A stretch of DNA of 64,000 nt from Echinarachnius parma (lineage: Eukaryota > Echinodermata > Echinoidea > Clypeasteroida > Echinarachniidae): the NCBI GenBank assembly GCA_037951105.1, contig JBAMJV010004340.1:60983-124982 (forward strand), given 5' to 3'. The notes under the pieces were generated by a model. The model saw only the letters and a program-made list of their open reading frames with translations. It was not told where the DNA came from and made no database searches. This document shows positions 1 to 12,140 of this stretch, in pieces. The position numbers were made by a program, and so were the translations under genes. Position 1 is the first letter of the stretch. Each line of letters begins with the position of its first letter.

Positions 1-580
1 TATATGTAGATACGAAGATGAATTGCTTGAAGCAACGGGCAGGTGGTCGTTTGACGAGACCCATAGAGGCTCCACTTGAAGTGAGCTGGAGGCTGTAAAC
101 ATAGTGCTGTTTTTATATGTAGATACGAAGATGAATTGCTTGAAGCAACGGGCAGGTGGTCGTTCGACACGGCCCATAGAAACTCCACTTGAAGTGAGCT
201 GGAGGCTGTAAACATAGCGCTGTTTGTATATGTAGATACGAAGATGAGTTGCTTGAAGCAACGGGCAGGTGGTCGTTTGACACGGCCCATGGAGGCTCCA
301 CTTGAAGTGAGCTGGAGGCTGTAAACATAGTGCTGTTTTTATATGTAGATACGAAGATGAATTGCTTGAAGCAACGGGCAGGTGGTCGTTTGACACGGCC
401 CATAGAAGCTCCACCATGAAAGAGCTGTAGGCAGTGAAGAGAGTTCACTTCCGTTTTTATATGTAGATATGAAGAATTAATTGCTTGAAGCATCGGACAG
501 GTGTTCAGTCCACGAGACCCATAGAGGCTCCACTTGGGGAGAGCTGGAGGCGGTGAAGAGTTTGCCGTTTTTGTTCGTAA
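1..580. repeat. Tandem repeat, about 115 bp, five copies
   Basis: Units start near 1, 115, 230, 346 and 461 with the words TATATGTAGATACGAAGATG. They run through GCTTGAAGCAACGGGCAGG and GGCTCCACTTGAAGTGAGC. The first four copies are very similar and the fifth is diverged. The array may continue to the left of the window. Open frames on the minus strand here are by-products of the repeat. Confidence 0.9.
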
Positions 581-2314
581 GATATATTTGTGTATAGTTT
601 AGTCCAGTTCAGAAGGTTAGTAAGCATGGTAAGAAGGAGCATAGTTGGGAGGGATATATAAATTGATTGGTCCCTCCACTAAGATTGATTGGAAAAATTG
701 TAGATACAAACAAAAGTTTGTTTGGGAATAAGTAAATGGCTTTGATAGTTTATTGTGGAAATCGGCCTCCTTTTGGCCGAAGTTGTATAAGGATATTAAT
801 TTGTTATTTTTTTGGTAGATGTGAGGAAGATTGACTCCGGTGGGGCAAGGAAAGGTAGAGGAAATAATGGATTCTTTGGTAATCCTAACTAGGCCTTTAA
901 ATTAGTGGCTTTGAAAGTTCGTTTCTAATGCAATGTTTTGCTCTTGCAGATTAAGACCTGGATCAGACGATCAGCTCTATAGGATACTAGCGGTCGGTAC
1001 CACTTCTAATCAAGGGCATGGCTACGCATCTGATCATGTGTAGGAGTGAGAGGGCTTCGAGGACGTATTAGGGCGCTTTCTCTCGATGGGAGTTTATTCA
1101 TTAAAAGCCTTCTGGAATCAGCCAAGCGACAGAGCTCCAGAAGGGTAATCTAGAAGGGCACAGTCGCTTTCGACGTGTTTATTTCTTTATGTGGGAAATA
1201 CACGACAGAAGCTGATGTAGAAGTTTTGCAAGATCTAGCGTGTATTGTTATGTCCATGTGCGGGGTTCCTGTGTTTTTGATGTAGTAAAGTCCTTGCGAT
1301 GCTTTGGTATATTATTGTGGGCATGTATAAGATTAATTCTATTGTTTTTAAATGTGCGCGTGAATAGCATTGGCGCACTCGCAGATGTTTGGTTTGTACG
1401 AAACCGGGGAATAGTGCTGGTTCCGTAAGTGGTGGAAAATAATTGCGTTGTGTATGAATTACACAACCCTTTGTGAAATGTTGGGCATTTGTTTGATATT
1501 ATAAAATGGTACTAAAATATATAATTATGTTTTTTTTGCTTGGTGGTCTCCTTTTAAGGTTAGGTGGCGCCACATGGGCTGCTAGAGCTTCTATTAATGA
1601 TATGTTATGGAAGAGGCATGGTTGCTGGAGGTCTAGAAAGTAAAGGTCGGTTATGTTGACGGCTCAGTTGAGCTCCAGTTACAGGTCACGAGGCCTGTCA
1701 AGCATGATGCATTGAATATGTGATAAGCACGCGTTTGTTATTGGCTCACTTGAGAAGGAAGTTAGAGCATGGAAGAGATGCTGCTCAGGCTCTTTTTTGT
1801 GGATTCGGGCGGATAGGAGTTTTTGTTTTTGATCGGGCGTTAGCCAGGGATGGTTAGAGTTGCTGATGCGTACGATGCATACGGTCTAAAGTTGTTTGTT
1901 TGTTAATTTTGAAGGGCAAAGTTTTTGTTCTTGCGGGATTACATTGTTTTAATTAAGTTGTTTGTGGTATGCATTCGCATTTGAGAAGCCATGCGGTTGA
2001 TGTTCTTGTATTGGAAGTTTATATATTTGTGGTTAATACGTTTATATGATAACGACAATGTTCGGTTATGTAGTTTTATTTGGTAAGGGGCCAATTTTGT
2101 TTTAAGAATGTATGCTCGTTTATGGCTATATTGGTTATTGATGGTGTCTTGAGGGCATTTGTCCCTAGATTGCGCCACGTATTTCTTTAATTGACTGTAT
2201 TCAATTTATTTTTGTTTTTTAATGCTTTATAGTAAGATTGTATGTCATTTTGTGATTTAATATTACGGTAAGGCGTATTTATTGGTCAGTCTCAACCCCT
2301 TCTTTTATAGGTCT
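581..2314. other. No recognisable gene
   Basis: Short open frames only, none with recognisable domains. A stretch near 1,340-1,465 resembles 3,165-3,290 (both contain TGGTTCCGTA and an ATTACA end), so parts of 1.3-3.3 kb are old duplications of each other. I see no RNA gene or terminal repeat. Confidence 0.5.
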
Positions 2315-2445
2315 AGGCACACGCTGACAAGCTTTTCCATATAAGATATGGCTCAGTGTTATTATTTGATGAGGTGTGTTTCTAGGTTGGGTGAGAGGTA
2401 TTTTGAATGGGATTGTTGTCGTTTTTTGTATGCATGGAACAGACG
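2315..2445 (+). repeat. 131-bp exact direct repeat, copy 1
   Basis: It starts AGGCACACGCTGACAAGC and ends GCATGGAACAGACG. By eye it is identical to 3,025-3,155, offset by 710 bp. The flanking sequences differ. Exact identity in an otherwise decayed region points to a recent duplication or an assembly artefact. Confidence 0.9.
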
Positions 2446-3024
2446 TTTATTTCTCTGCGCTACAGCGTATAGCAGAGAAATTATGTTTGTAACAGGCAGG
2501 TCGTTAAAACGACAGCTTTGTATGGAAGCCAGTGGAGCGAATCCGTTGATTCGCGCGGGCTTTTTTTTGAATAGGTTCGGTATGTGGCCGAGGAGGGTGA
2601 CATAGTCATGTATTGGAAGGGGTAGTCATTCTACGTTTGTCAGTCAGATCGTTAACACATACTTATTGTTGATGATGTCATTAATAATAATGATAATAAT
2701 GATGATAGTATAGATGTTTTGGTTTTTGAGGGTTGGAATGTTTTATAAGGAAGTACACCAATTTTGTGTGGGTTAGCGTTAGGTTTTCCAGAGTTTTTCT
2801 CTTATTAGTTTTTATCTCTGGTTTTTCACCCTATGCTAATCAGGCACGGTATTATCATTATTATCATTATTATCTTCGTTGTAAGAAATTATGTGCTTGT
2901 ATGCACTGGTTATATATGCTTAAGATATAAACGTCTTTGTGTACGTATGATTATGACGTTGGTTATGTGAAATTGGTGTTATTTTGTAATAAAAATGTCG
3001 GTCTCTGTACTGGGCTCGCTGCGC
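2446..3024. other. No recognisable gene, between the two direct repeats
   Basis: The interval contains small simple repeats (AAT/GAT near 2,685-2,710 and ATT/ATC near 2,850-2,875). No coding region is supported. Confidence 0.5.
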
Positions 3025-3155
3025 AGGCACACGCTGACAAGCTTTTCCATATAAGATATGGCTCAGTGTTATTATTTGATGAGGTGTGTTTCTAGGTTGG
3101 GTGAGAGGTATTTTGAATGGGATTGTTGTCGTTTTTTGTATGCATGGAACAGACG
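3025..3155 (+). repeat. 131-bp exact direct repeat, copy 2
   Basis: Identical to 2,315-2,445 across the whole length. To its right, at 3,165-3,290, lies sequence resembling 1,340-1,465. Confidence 0.9.
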
Positions 3156-3399
3156 CGATAAATCGCATACTACCATAATAACGTACGCGTATTGATTGAG
3201 CGGTCGTGCAATCAAAGTCGCGCGCGCGAACCAGTAAATAGCCGTGGTTCCGTAGGTCGTAGTAATTAATTGCATTGTTCTCAAATTACAGAAACATATC
3301 AGACCCCATGAGAGTATGACTGGTATTCAATTATAGTACCAAAACAACTAAGGATTGGTTTTATCATGCCCGGCGGTACCCTTTAATAAGACCAGGGAC

Positions 3400-4108
3400 A
3401 CATAAAGGCTCATGTGAGGAATTTCTATGAAAGCCTTTATAGCCCTGCTCTCACTGATGAGATGTCTTGTGATGATATTTTGCCACATTTCGAGAGGTTA
3501 GACTCTCAAGTGGCTATAGACCTTGATAGCCCGTAAAACCTGATGAGGTTGGTGCTGCTGTTACACCGCTCGGTAAAAATAACTTACCTGGTGTTGATGG
3601 TTTATAGTCTGAATTTTTATCAAACCTTTTGGCCGCTTTTGAAAGGCGACTTTTTCTCAGTTTTACAAATTGGCTTGGGTATTGGGCAACTTCCACATTC
3701 ATTCCGAAGGGGCATAATTACACTCATTTCTAAGATTAAAAAAGGGGGGGGGGGGTCGTTGGCAGATATGTGTAACTGACGTCTTGTTTCTATCCGTAAT
3801 AATGATTAGAAGATTTTATAAAGTGCATGCTAATAAACAGAAGCTAGATATTGGTTATATTGTTGCTGTTGACCGATCATACTGTGTACCTATTCACACA
3901 ATTTATGATAATTTGAATTTGATTCGAGATGCTTTCAACTTTGCGACAAAAAAATAACTACCTTGCAGAAGTCAATCTTGATCAGAGGAAAGCTTTTGAT
4001 AATTTAGACCATCAATTTTGTTTTTAATCAATGAGTGACATGGGTATTGATGAGTCTTTCATTGCTTATGTTAAACTTTGATATAATACAATGATGCTAT
4101 GGGTTAAG
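3400..4108 (+). pseudogene. Tx1/L1-like LINE reverse transcriptase remnant, part 1
   Basis: Conceptual translation across several frames gives FYESLYSPALTDEMS, then PGVDGL, FYQTFWPLLKGDFF, LPHSFRRGIITLISK, then VPIHTIYDNLNLIRDAF and RKAFDNLDHQFLF. These match in order the N-terminal RT blocks of Tx1/L1-type non-LTR retrotransposons. Stops, frame changes and a G11 run interrupt it. The 5' parts (endonuclease, ORF1) are not seen. The element is cut at 4,108 by a MITE and resumes at 4,619. Confidence 0.78.
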
Positions 4109-4618
4109 TAAAAAGGGTAGTTCACTTTTGGTATAGAGGGCGCTTCAAGACAAATTTGTTTGTGATGTAATGAACAACTGAGTGTAGAATTTGGAAGAGC
4201 CCAACATCTTAATGACATAATCAACTTTGTTTGATCAAAATCGGTTCACAGACGGCTGAAATATCATAAATATGTAATTATCATGGGGCCATAATAATTC
4301 GATAATTTTTAACTGTTTAAACTTTACAAACATTCACTAATAAAAGATGTTTTAAAATAATTGCTGATGATCGCTCTATTTAAACAAAACATCTCATGCA
4401 CAATCGTTTTTATACAAAATGGTTAAGACCAATACGTTTTTAGAGGGCCCCCTCTTGTATTTGAACGGCTCTTTTTAACAGGCTTTTTACTTAGTTGTTT
4501 GTAATTCGGTATACCTTTCTAGCATGGTAGAGTTATAACAACTATTTGGTATAGTTTGTAACGTTACGTTGCAGGTTTTGGTTACTAAATTTCAGTTTGA
4601 ACTGTACTGTCCCTTTAA
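4109..4618. mobile_element. MITE of the GGGGTAGTT family, inserted in the LINE
   Basis: The left end reads AAAAAGGGTAGTTCACTTTT and is followed by a GAGGGCGC block. The right end is CTGTACTGTCCCTTTAAAA, an imperfect inverted copy. Interior words (AATCGGTTCACAGACGGCTG, GCATGGTAGAGTTATAACA) are shared with copies at 25.2, 35.1 and 42.8 kb. LINE coding blocks continue on both sides, so this is a later insertion. No transposase is present. Confidence 0.78.
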
Positions 4619-5000
4619 AATGTGTGGATCCTTAACTGCTCCTTTTCGAGGCTGCCCTCCGTTGGACTTACTTTACTTCTTGGCTATTGAACTTTTTTTT
4701 AATATGCTTAAAGTAAAAGAAAAGTACAATGAGAATGATGAGCTTTTAGTTGCCTACACTAATGCATATTGTTGAGTGTCTGCCTACGCAGATAACATTT
4801 CTATTTTTGTAACAAATTATGTTATGGATACTGTTTATAAGATGTTCAGCAGATCTTCTGCTGCTTGTCTAAATTATTAGAAATCTTTTGGAGTTTGGTC
4901 TGGGTCCAGACGGACAAATATGCCTCTCTGCTTCACGTGGAACAATGATGGTATGGTATGCTTTGTAGTTCACCTGGGTAATAGTATTAGTAATTTAGAT
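4619..5000 (+). pseudogene. Tx1/L1-like LINE reverse transcriptase remnant, part 2
   Basis: After the MITE the translation gives GSLTAPFRGCPPLDLLYFLA, then SAYADNISIFVTNYVMD. These are the RT blocks that follow those of part 1. The catalytic YADD appears as YADN, so the active site is lost. Stops follow. The fragment fades out near 5,000. Confidence 0.72.
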
Positions 5001-6771
5001 AACAATTGTGAAAATTGCAAAGACGAATTAAATTAAAATCTATTTCGATGGAGTTCACTCTTTTGCAGTCTGTTTTTGATAAGGAATGTTAATGTAGTTA
5101 ATATGTTAGCTGCTTCGTAGATTTGTCATTTTTGCCGTCCTCTTTCCTCCAGAACGTACTATAAAAGAACTCCAGGAAATGCTTAGGGGCCTTGCAAAGT
5201 TAAAACAAATCCAAACATCCAAATCAAATTTAGATAGTGCTCACCCTGCCACCCACCCACCCCCCTATCCAAACTGTTGTTTTTATATTGTATCCGAAAT
5301 GGCCCTGGACCCACCCACCCACTTCCATCTTAATTGGATGTTTGGAATGTTTTAACTTTTTTAAGCTTTCTTCAACGCTTTTTGAACCTCCGTTCTCACC
5401 CTGCGTATGATTTATGTTCTTTAGTTGTAGAAGTTCCATATCGATGTTTAATTGTTTTGTATTGATTTTGTGCTGTAAATCTTCCTTGACTTTATAGCGA
5501 AGTATTGCATGATGCTTGGAATTTATCTGGAGCTCGTATCGAAACAACGACTACTATCAACCATGTTCCGTTGAACTATCCCCCCTCCTTTCTCGCTCAT
5601 TAGATGACATTTTGGTTGTCCATGCACGACTCTATGGAATCGAATTCGCCGGCACTAAGAAATGTGCCGGTGAATTCATCACTCACGCCATCTTAACCAT
5701 GTTAACATTTCCCTCGCGACGTCTCCTGGACCTCCAGTTCGCTCGCATACATCACGCTCTTTCAGTCACCCTTCCTGGACACTTATCCGCTAGTGGACAT
5801 CGGCTCTCGGTCTCCTTCATGACTCTTCCATTTATTGTGAAAAACTAGTGACAATACATATTTTCTCAACACGCCTGCTAACAAACTATATCGCATCTTC
5901 ACTCGTGCAACTAACTCTCTGTATGCAACGTCACGCACTTATTGGCATGAAGTTGACCTTCTCTGACCGTCCTCACGTAAAAACTAGACCAGGGCTTATC
6001 AGCTTCCTTCGGCCAAAAAAGATGGTGAAATTCAGGACAAGCTCATATACAGTGTTCTACCTTCCATCGCCGTTCTTCATCACCGCAACCCTTACCTTCC
6101 GTCATGTTGTGGATGATGTCATGGGAAAACGGAACAATTACACACGTATTCATCCAATGACCTCTCATCCAGCCTTGGACCTTCTTCATGTGTGCTGGTT
6201 TGCATTGTATCCTATGACCGGCATAATAATAGTGTAAAGCGCTATAGAACATAATTTATGTATTTAGCGCTTATATTCTAAACTATATTATTAGGTGATA
6301 AGTATATCATACGTATCACCTCTTGATTTCGTCAAGCTTTGTATTATTATTCTTCCAATTTTGTCCGTCGCATATGTCAAGATCAGATGAATAAATTGTC
6401 ATGAATCTTCGCATGATGATAGATCATGATCTAACTTAGATCTGCAAACTTTGTTCAATAACGTCACATCAATGTGACGTCATCAGGACGCCATTTTGTC
6501 AAATTACAATAACCATCAAATCTCAACTGTTATGAAAATCAATTTCCATTCAAATCTCGCATCAATATCAATCACCTCAATGGTCAACTTTCGCTACTTT
6601 CACTACGCTCATGCGTCTGTCAAAGAAAAAAATGTCAAAAAATGTCAAAAACCCCAACCCGAGTAATTTACTATATGTTTCAGACAATTGTAAGCGTTTC
6701 CAAAATTACCGTGCGTTCGAGTCGGCGCACGCGCATTTGCGCGCTCATCGAATTCTAAAGAATTACATTAT
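5001..6771. other. No recognisable gene
   Basis: A more GC-rich stretch at 5,510-6,230 has open frames of 110 and 129 residues on the plus strand, but neither shows a recognisable domain. The end near 6,190-6,260 (AATAATAGTGTAAAGCGCTA) resembles the 3' tails of CR1/L2-like LINEs, so this may be a worn LINE fragment. A CCACCC-rich patch lies at 5,245-5,325. Confidence 0.4.
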
Positions 6772-6958
6772 ACAGTATGTTGTTAACTGGTGGTGGACGG
6801 AAAAGCACGGAATGTTCCACTCCGAGGGATTTTAAATGCTATTGAGGGAAGAGTATAAGTCCTGAGACGTAGTCGAGGGACTTATTTTCTTAACGAAATA
6901 GCATTTAAAATCCCGAGCGAACATTCCATGATTTCCCCGACAACAAAGTAACAACTGT
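6772..6958. mobile_element. Snapback MITE, copy 1 (AATGTTCC family)
   Basis: The two halves are inverted. The left half, from TGTTGTTAACTGGTGGTGG to GGGATTTTAAATGCTATT, pairs with the right half, from AATAGCATTTAAAATCCC to TTGTTACTTTGTTG (reverse). Arms are about 75 bp. Related copies lie at 19,475-19,655 and, worn, at 30,660-30,800. No coding capacity. Confidence 0.75.
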
Positions 6959-7915
6959 TTTATCATCTGACTAAATCCGGGTGCTAAAATATACACATTT
7001 ATGCATATGCATATTGAAACTAAAATCAGTCAAAAACAACATACCTTTGGTTCTCATTGTGACGTCATAATACAATCTCTTTTGCAGCGCGCGCCATGCG
7101 GTTTACAGTGCAGCATCTGCCACGTATAGTCAGCGTATAGTCAGATGATAAATCGAAATGTTAACCTGTAATTGTATATAATTTAAGATAAATTAATTTT
7201 GTATATAATTCAAGGCGCCTAGAAACAATTTTATATTAGTGGCTATAGAAATCGAACATATAAATATTATTAGTCTCATAATTATCATTATTATTTTGTT
7301 TATTATTCCGTTTCTTCATCATCGATGTCTATGTTTTGGATTCAGTTGTGCGGAAAGTTTTGAATCCTCGACAAAGTACATTAAATGCTTTCGCCGATCG
7401 CTCGAGCAAAACAAGTTTGTATAGCTGAAAGATTATCTTCATAATTGAAAAATAAATTAAATACTGTATTTGATATAACATGAAAAAGATCTGTCATCTG
7501 GACATGTCATCTTTGGACGCAAAAAAAGCGCAGTTTGGTTTTCCCGGTCAGCATGGTCATCATCAAATCATCAAAATGATCAGTTTTCCAAAATGACACA
7601 GAACCTGTTTCTCAGTTCATAATGTTTGTTGTTGCTTTATTCTACTAAATAAATGTAAGGTGAACGTAATCGAAAGTAACAATATTCTTACATGATGCCT
7701 GTTTTATAACATGTACACGAAGAGTGCATATTACCAACAAATCAATACAAATATTGTTACAAATTCGAGACTAATTTAAGAACATTCCAAGAAATGCTTC
7801 ATTTAAATATCAAAATGTAATATACTAAAAGAATTTAAATTGACTATAAAAAATATATATGTACATGTATATTACTCTGTTTTCCTGTATACATATTGAA
7901 TGCGGATATTTTATG
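6959..7915. other. No recognisable gene
   Basis: AT-rich sequence. A short block near 7,078-7,105 (CTTTTGCAGCGCGCGCCATG) recurs at 19,673, next to the related MITE, so it may be part of a larger repeat. Confidence 0.5.
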
Positions 7916-8455
7916 GGATAGTTCAGTTTTGGTCAAGCATCATGTTTAGCAACTTTGAACTTGTAATATATCATTAAAAGCTAACAGTTATAATTCAATG
8001 ATGCTGTAATGGTAGTAAACATATAAACCGTTAAGTAACAGGGTTGTGTTCAATCAAAAAGCAGCCATTAATACAAGAGGGCGCCCTCCAGACACTTAAA
8101 GTCAAAACTAAATTCATCGAAATATTATGTGATTGTGATGTTTGGTTGAAATAATTATTCAATAAAGAGATCATCCCAGAAGAATACAACCATCTTGGTA
8201 TATTTTTAAAATGTAAAGGACGTTTAAGTATTTTCATAAATTATTGAAGAAAATTTGGTCCCAACATTTATTCCGATCGGAAATAAAAAATTATGTATGG
8301 ACATTTTAGCTGTTTCTGAACCGAATTTGATCAAACAAAGTTGATTCTAGCTTTTAGATTAAATGAGGTACTCTTTCAAATGTTACACTTAGTTTTTCAT
8401 TACCTCTCCACTAAAAGATTATTTCTCGAGGCGCCCTCTAAACCAAAATTTAACT
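7916..8455. mobile_element. Diverged MITE of the GGGGTAGTT family
   Basis: The left end is GGGATAGTTCAGTTTTGGTC and the right end is CCAAAATTTAACTACCCC TTTAAA. Interior words (TTTCTGAACCGAATTTGATC, AGAGGGCGCCCTC) match the family. Terminal repeats are about 20 bp and imperfect. Confidence 0.7.
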
Positions 8456-9180
8456 ACCCCTTTAAATTGCATCGCACTTAATACCATATTGAAATTCAAT
8501 CTTGGTTACATAACATATATAGCGACTGTATTGGTATATGATTGAAATCTCAAATGTTTCTTGAAGTTAAAGACAAATCTCATGAAGTTAATGGATCACG
8601 GTAATGAATGATGCAATTTACATGATTATATGAAAATATCTAATGAAACATGCCAAGAAGAGCTCCATTATACATAATTTGAATCGGCTTGAAAATATAT
8701 ACATAATTATGTTTTCCTTATGATATACATGTAAATGTAAATTCACCCCACTTAATACCATATTGATATTCAATCTTGATTACATAACATCATTTGTAGC
8801 GATTATATTTGTATTGGATTGATATCTCCATTGGGAAATTGAGAAATATCTCTTTGAGATATATCTCATCAATTTAATGGATCACGTTAACATATGGTTA
8901 ATAAATTATATAAATTACATGAATATCTGAAAATATCAAATTAAACATGCTATGAAATTATTCATTTTGATAACAAATTTACTGTAATAATTCGGATCGG
9001 CTAGACAAAATGAAGATAATGCTTGTGCCTATATGCAATATGCTTTTATTTGATTTTACTTTCTACCATAATGATATTCATTCTTGAGTACATAAAAAGA
9101 AAGCTATTATATTGAAATTTATATAAGGCATAAAAAGAAAGCTATTATATTGTAATTGATATAAGGCATGTATTACAAAT
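8456..9180. repeat. Imperfect tandem repeat, period about 285 bp
   Basis: The words CACTTAATACCATATTGA and TTCAATCTTG near 8,468 return near 8,750. In weaker form (CTACCATAATGATATTCATT) they return near 9,062. Each is followed by a TTAATGGATCACG-like word. AT-rich and non-coding. Confidence 0.65.
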
Positions 9181-9329
9181 ATACTGTTGAATATATTGTC
9201 AATAATAACGAGATTACACCACTATCCTGAATATAGAAGGAAGGGAATTATTATATACTGTATAATGTTGTCAATAATATAGTGATTATATCCTACTAAC
9301 ATGGAATTAACAAAGACTGAAGTATCTAT

Positions 9330-10200
9330 TGTAGGGATAGTTGAGCTTTGTATAAAGAGAGCGCAGTTTTGGTCAAAATGAATTTTAGTAACCCATACCT
9401 GCATCATTACATTACAAATTAATAGTTATAACTCCACCATGCTCGAAAAGTATAAAACACTACAAACTAATGAGGAAAATGCCTGTGATCATTCGAAAAG
9501 ATCTGTCGCAGTACAAGAAAAAAACTGTTAAAAGAGCAATTCAAACTGAGGAGAGAGCTCTCTAAAACGTTACTGGTTCAACCATAATTAACACAAAGTT
9601 GTATTTTGTTAATATAATGATTAAATAGAGAACTCATCAGCAAAATATTCAAAAACACCTTTTGTACATTTTTGAACAGTGTAAGCATTTCTTTTCAACG
9701 CCTGGTTCAAAATAATTGAATTATTACGGGGCCCCAAAATTAATTACTAATGGTTATATTTATAGATATTTCAACCGTCTCTGAACCGATTTTGATGAAA
9801 TAAAGTTTATTCTGTCATTACAATTGTATGCTCTTCCAAATTTGACACTTTATGTTTTATTATCTCACAAAAAGTATTTGTGCGCCCTAAATGCCAAAAC
9901 TCAACAATCACATATACGTTGCTGTTACAAAATTGATATTGTGGGGCCCCCAAAAAAAGTAACAAGTGGTTATATTTATTAATAATTCAACCGTCTCTGA
10001 ACCGATGTTGATGATATACAGTTTATTATGTCATTCAAATTGAATGCTTTTTTAAATTTGACACTCTGTATTTTATTATCTCACAACAATTATGTGTGCG
10101 CCCTCAAATATAAAAACAACAATAAATAACTACCACAATAGTTTGTTTGTTTTCGTTCACGCAGCATTATCAAGAAACTACCCCTCAACATTTTTCAAAT
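9330..10200. mobile_element. Worn MITE sequence, probably two overlapping GGGGTAGTT-family copies
   Basis: The left end is AGGGATAGTTGAGCTTTGT. The interior block CAACCGTCTCTGAACCGAT occurs twice (near 9,771 and 9,990), each followed by GTTTATT and TGTCATT. A GGGGCCCC-type word occurs near 9,727 and 9,942. The right end is unclear. Confidence 0.5.
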
Positions 10201-10819
10201 TATGATAACATATCAATAGAAATGTGATTATGCTACAATAGAGATTATATGATATTTAAGTAAGTTTACATATACGTTACGTTGCTAGTACAAAATGTAT
10301 TATTTTACAATGGAATACACATATCCACTTGCATTTACATGTACATGTATTTTGCGTATCAATGAGAAAATCATACTTCAATACAAGAAGGTACTACAAT
10401 TATGCAGTTGTATATGTTTTACGAATAACAATGTTCTTACACTACGATATAAATTTACTGAAAACATGAACAAAGACAATTGATTTTCCCCAGGTAAACC
10501 CTACTTTCTTCGTTTTTTGTTCTATTTATATTTCTGGTCAGTTTAACAATCAATGTTTCATACAGTATAAAGAAATACAAATAAATGAGATGTCTATTTC
10601 TCTTCAATAACAAAGTGGGTATAGTACAATGGACATTATTCAATTAAAAATATGCAATCTTAGTATAGTAAAATTACTATTCAATATGTTAGTTCTTAAT
10701 TGTGTTCATGCATCATTAAAACAACCCCTCCAATATTATCAAGTTCTAACAACTTTCATGATAATCCGTATTTACCCCCTTCCAGAAATGTATATCATTT
10801 TGTAAAAAAAGATCAAAAT
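10201..10819. other. No recognisable gene
   Basis: AT-rich sequence with short open frames only. No domains, RNA genes or clear terminal repeats. Confidence 0.5.
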
Positions 10820-11115
10820 ATTATTAGGCGCTATATGAATCGAAGTTGCGTTTGATTTTTGACGCAAGTCACCAAAAAATAAAACGCAACTTTGCGTTTA
10901 AACGCAACTATTTCTGTTGCATAGAGACTTGAGCTTGGAATCAAACGCAACTTCGCGTTTTATATCAAACACAAGTAAAATTACGTTATGGATCAGACGC
11001 AAAGTTGCGTTTGATCTGGATGTTTATCCAACAGTCAATTGCGATCAAACGCAAGTTGCGTTTCATTTTGCGTTTAATGGAACTCAAAATCAAACGCAAC
11101 TTTGTATGCAACGCT
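10820..11115. repeat. Cluster of AAACGCAA / TTGCGTTT motifs forming small hairpins
   Basis: About eleven copies of AAACGCAA or its inverse lie in under 300 bp. Several are paired head to head, as in AAACGCAACTTTGCGTTT near 10,882, an 8-bp stem with a 2-base loop. Similar pairs lie near 10,945, 11,000 and 11,048. No match to a known family is recognised. Confidence 0.75.
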
Positions 11116-11856
11116 TCCAGGTATCGCCGCACCGTTTCAGAGATTTATGAGATCTTTACACAGTCATGCGACCGTTTGTAAGTGGATGTCGGACCAGATA
11201 TTACAAAATCTTGTGAATTAGGTACCGAAATCATATGGATATTACGTATTTTTTTATAAAATTCAAGACACCGTCAAGTTTCATTCCAATTACTGCAACT
11301 ATTTAACTTAAGGCTAAAATTGATTGAACAATGGTCCGAATTTCGAAAATGAAAGAAATAAATAATATTAAAACAGCACTTCCCCAAACAATAAACTTCG
11401 ATCATGAGGACGATTTTCAATGTTGCAATTGTAAATGTTATAATATTGTTGATTAGGCCAAATAAATATAAATATACAGTATATATGCTTTGCATCCCCG
11501 CCCGATTCCTTTATTGAGGCCGCCTGGATTTTGTTTTGTTTTCATTTGTAACATTTCATGTATACCAAACACAGCAAGGATTGCCATCTTGAAAAATAAA
11601 CAACAAAATACAAAAGCACCTCTTTTCCCTTTGTTTAAACCCGGATGTGAAACCTGTTTTGTTTTTTGTTTTTTTGTTTTTTACTCGGCCCTAAGTCAAG
11701 CAGATACATCAGGAAATAATTACTGTTTGTAAATTTGTTTAAAGGAAATAAACATTAAAAGCATAAATCGAGGAACAATGTCTTGCGGATTTTGAAATGT
11801 GCGAGACAGATGATAAAGAGCTGCTGCAGCTCCCTTCTTGTAATATTATTTACTTT
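11116..11856. other. No recognisable gene
   Basis: This lies downstream of the dead tail exon in the sense of the receptor gene. Only short open frames. Confidence 0.5.
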
Positions 11857-12140
11857 AGATCTTGAGTCTTCAACATCATTCGCTGCTAAGGAGGTGAAGA
11901 TTACTTAATGGTAGAAGTCTAAACATGCCTGTCCCCCACTTGAAGTTAATCATACGCGTTGCCTGGGGTTGGGACCTCGTATATAGACAGGGGATTCAGG
12001 GAAATAATCGATCGGATTCTCCATATGAACATAGTCATGAGGCTCAAGGGTTTCATCTGGACTGAATGCAGGGTTGCTTTGCAGGCCAGGGTTACCCACA
12101 TCCCTTTCAGAGGCCCTTGTAGAATTGACTGCCTTAGACC
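11857..12140 (-). pseudogene. Decayed duplicate of the cytoplasmic tail exon
   Basis: The stretch matches the true tail exon and its 3' flank: AGATCTTGAGTCTTCAACAT corresponds to the sequence near 13,737. One frame gives RSKAVNSTRASERDVGNPGL followed by SNPAFSPDET and YVHM. Another gives IYEVPTPGNAYD and a stop. The two halves are joined only by a frame change near 11,985. At the expected acceptor, the functional TGTGCAG reads GGGCCG, so the AG is gone. Using the next AG would give an early stop. It is best read as a dead copy of the last exon, not an alternative end. Confidence 0.78.

Noticed and set aside
1-580. CRISPR-like array at the left edge and at 39.9-40.9 kb
   Set aside because: Units repeat along their whole length, without unique spacers between short repeats, and the DNA is animal.
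5516-6237. Two plus-strand open frames of 110 and 129 residues as a host gene
   Set aside because: No domain, no splice support and no similarity I recognise; the end resembles a LINE tail. Kept only as an unexplained region.
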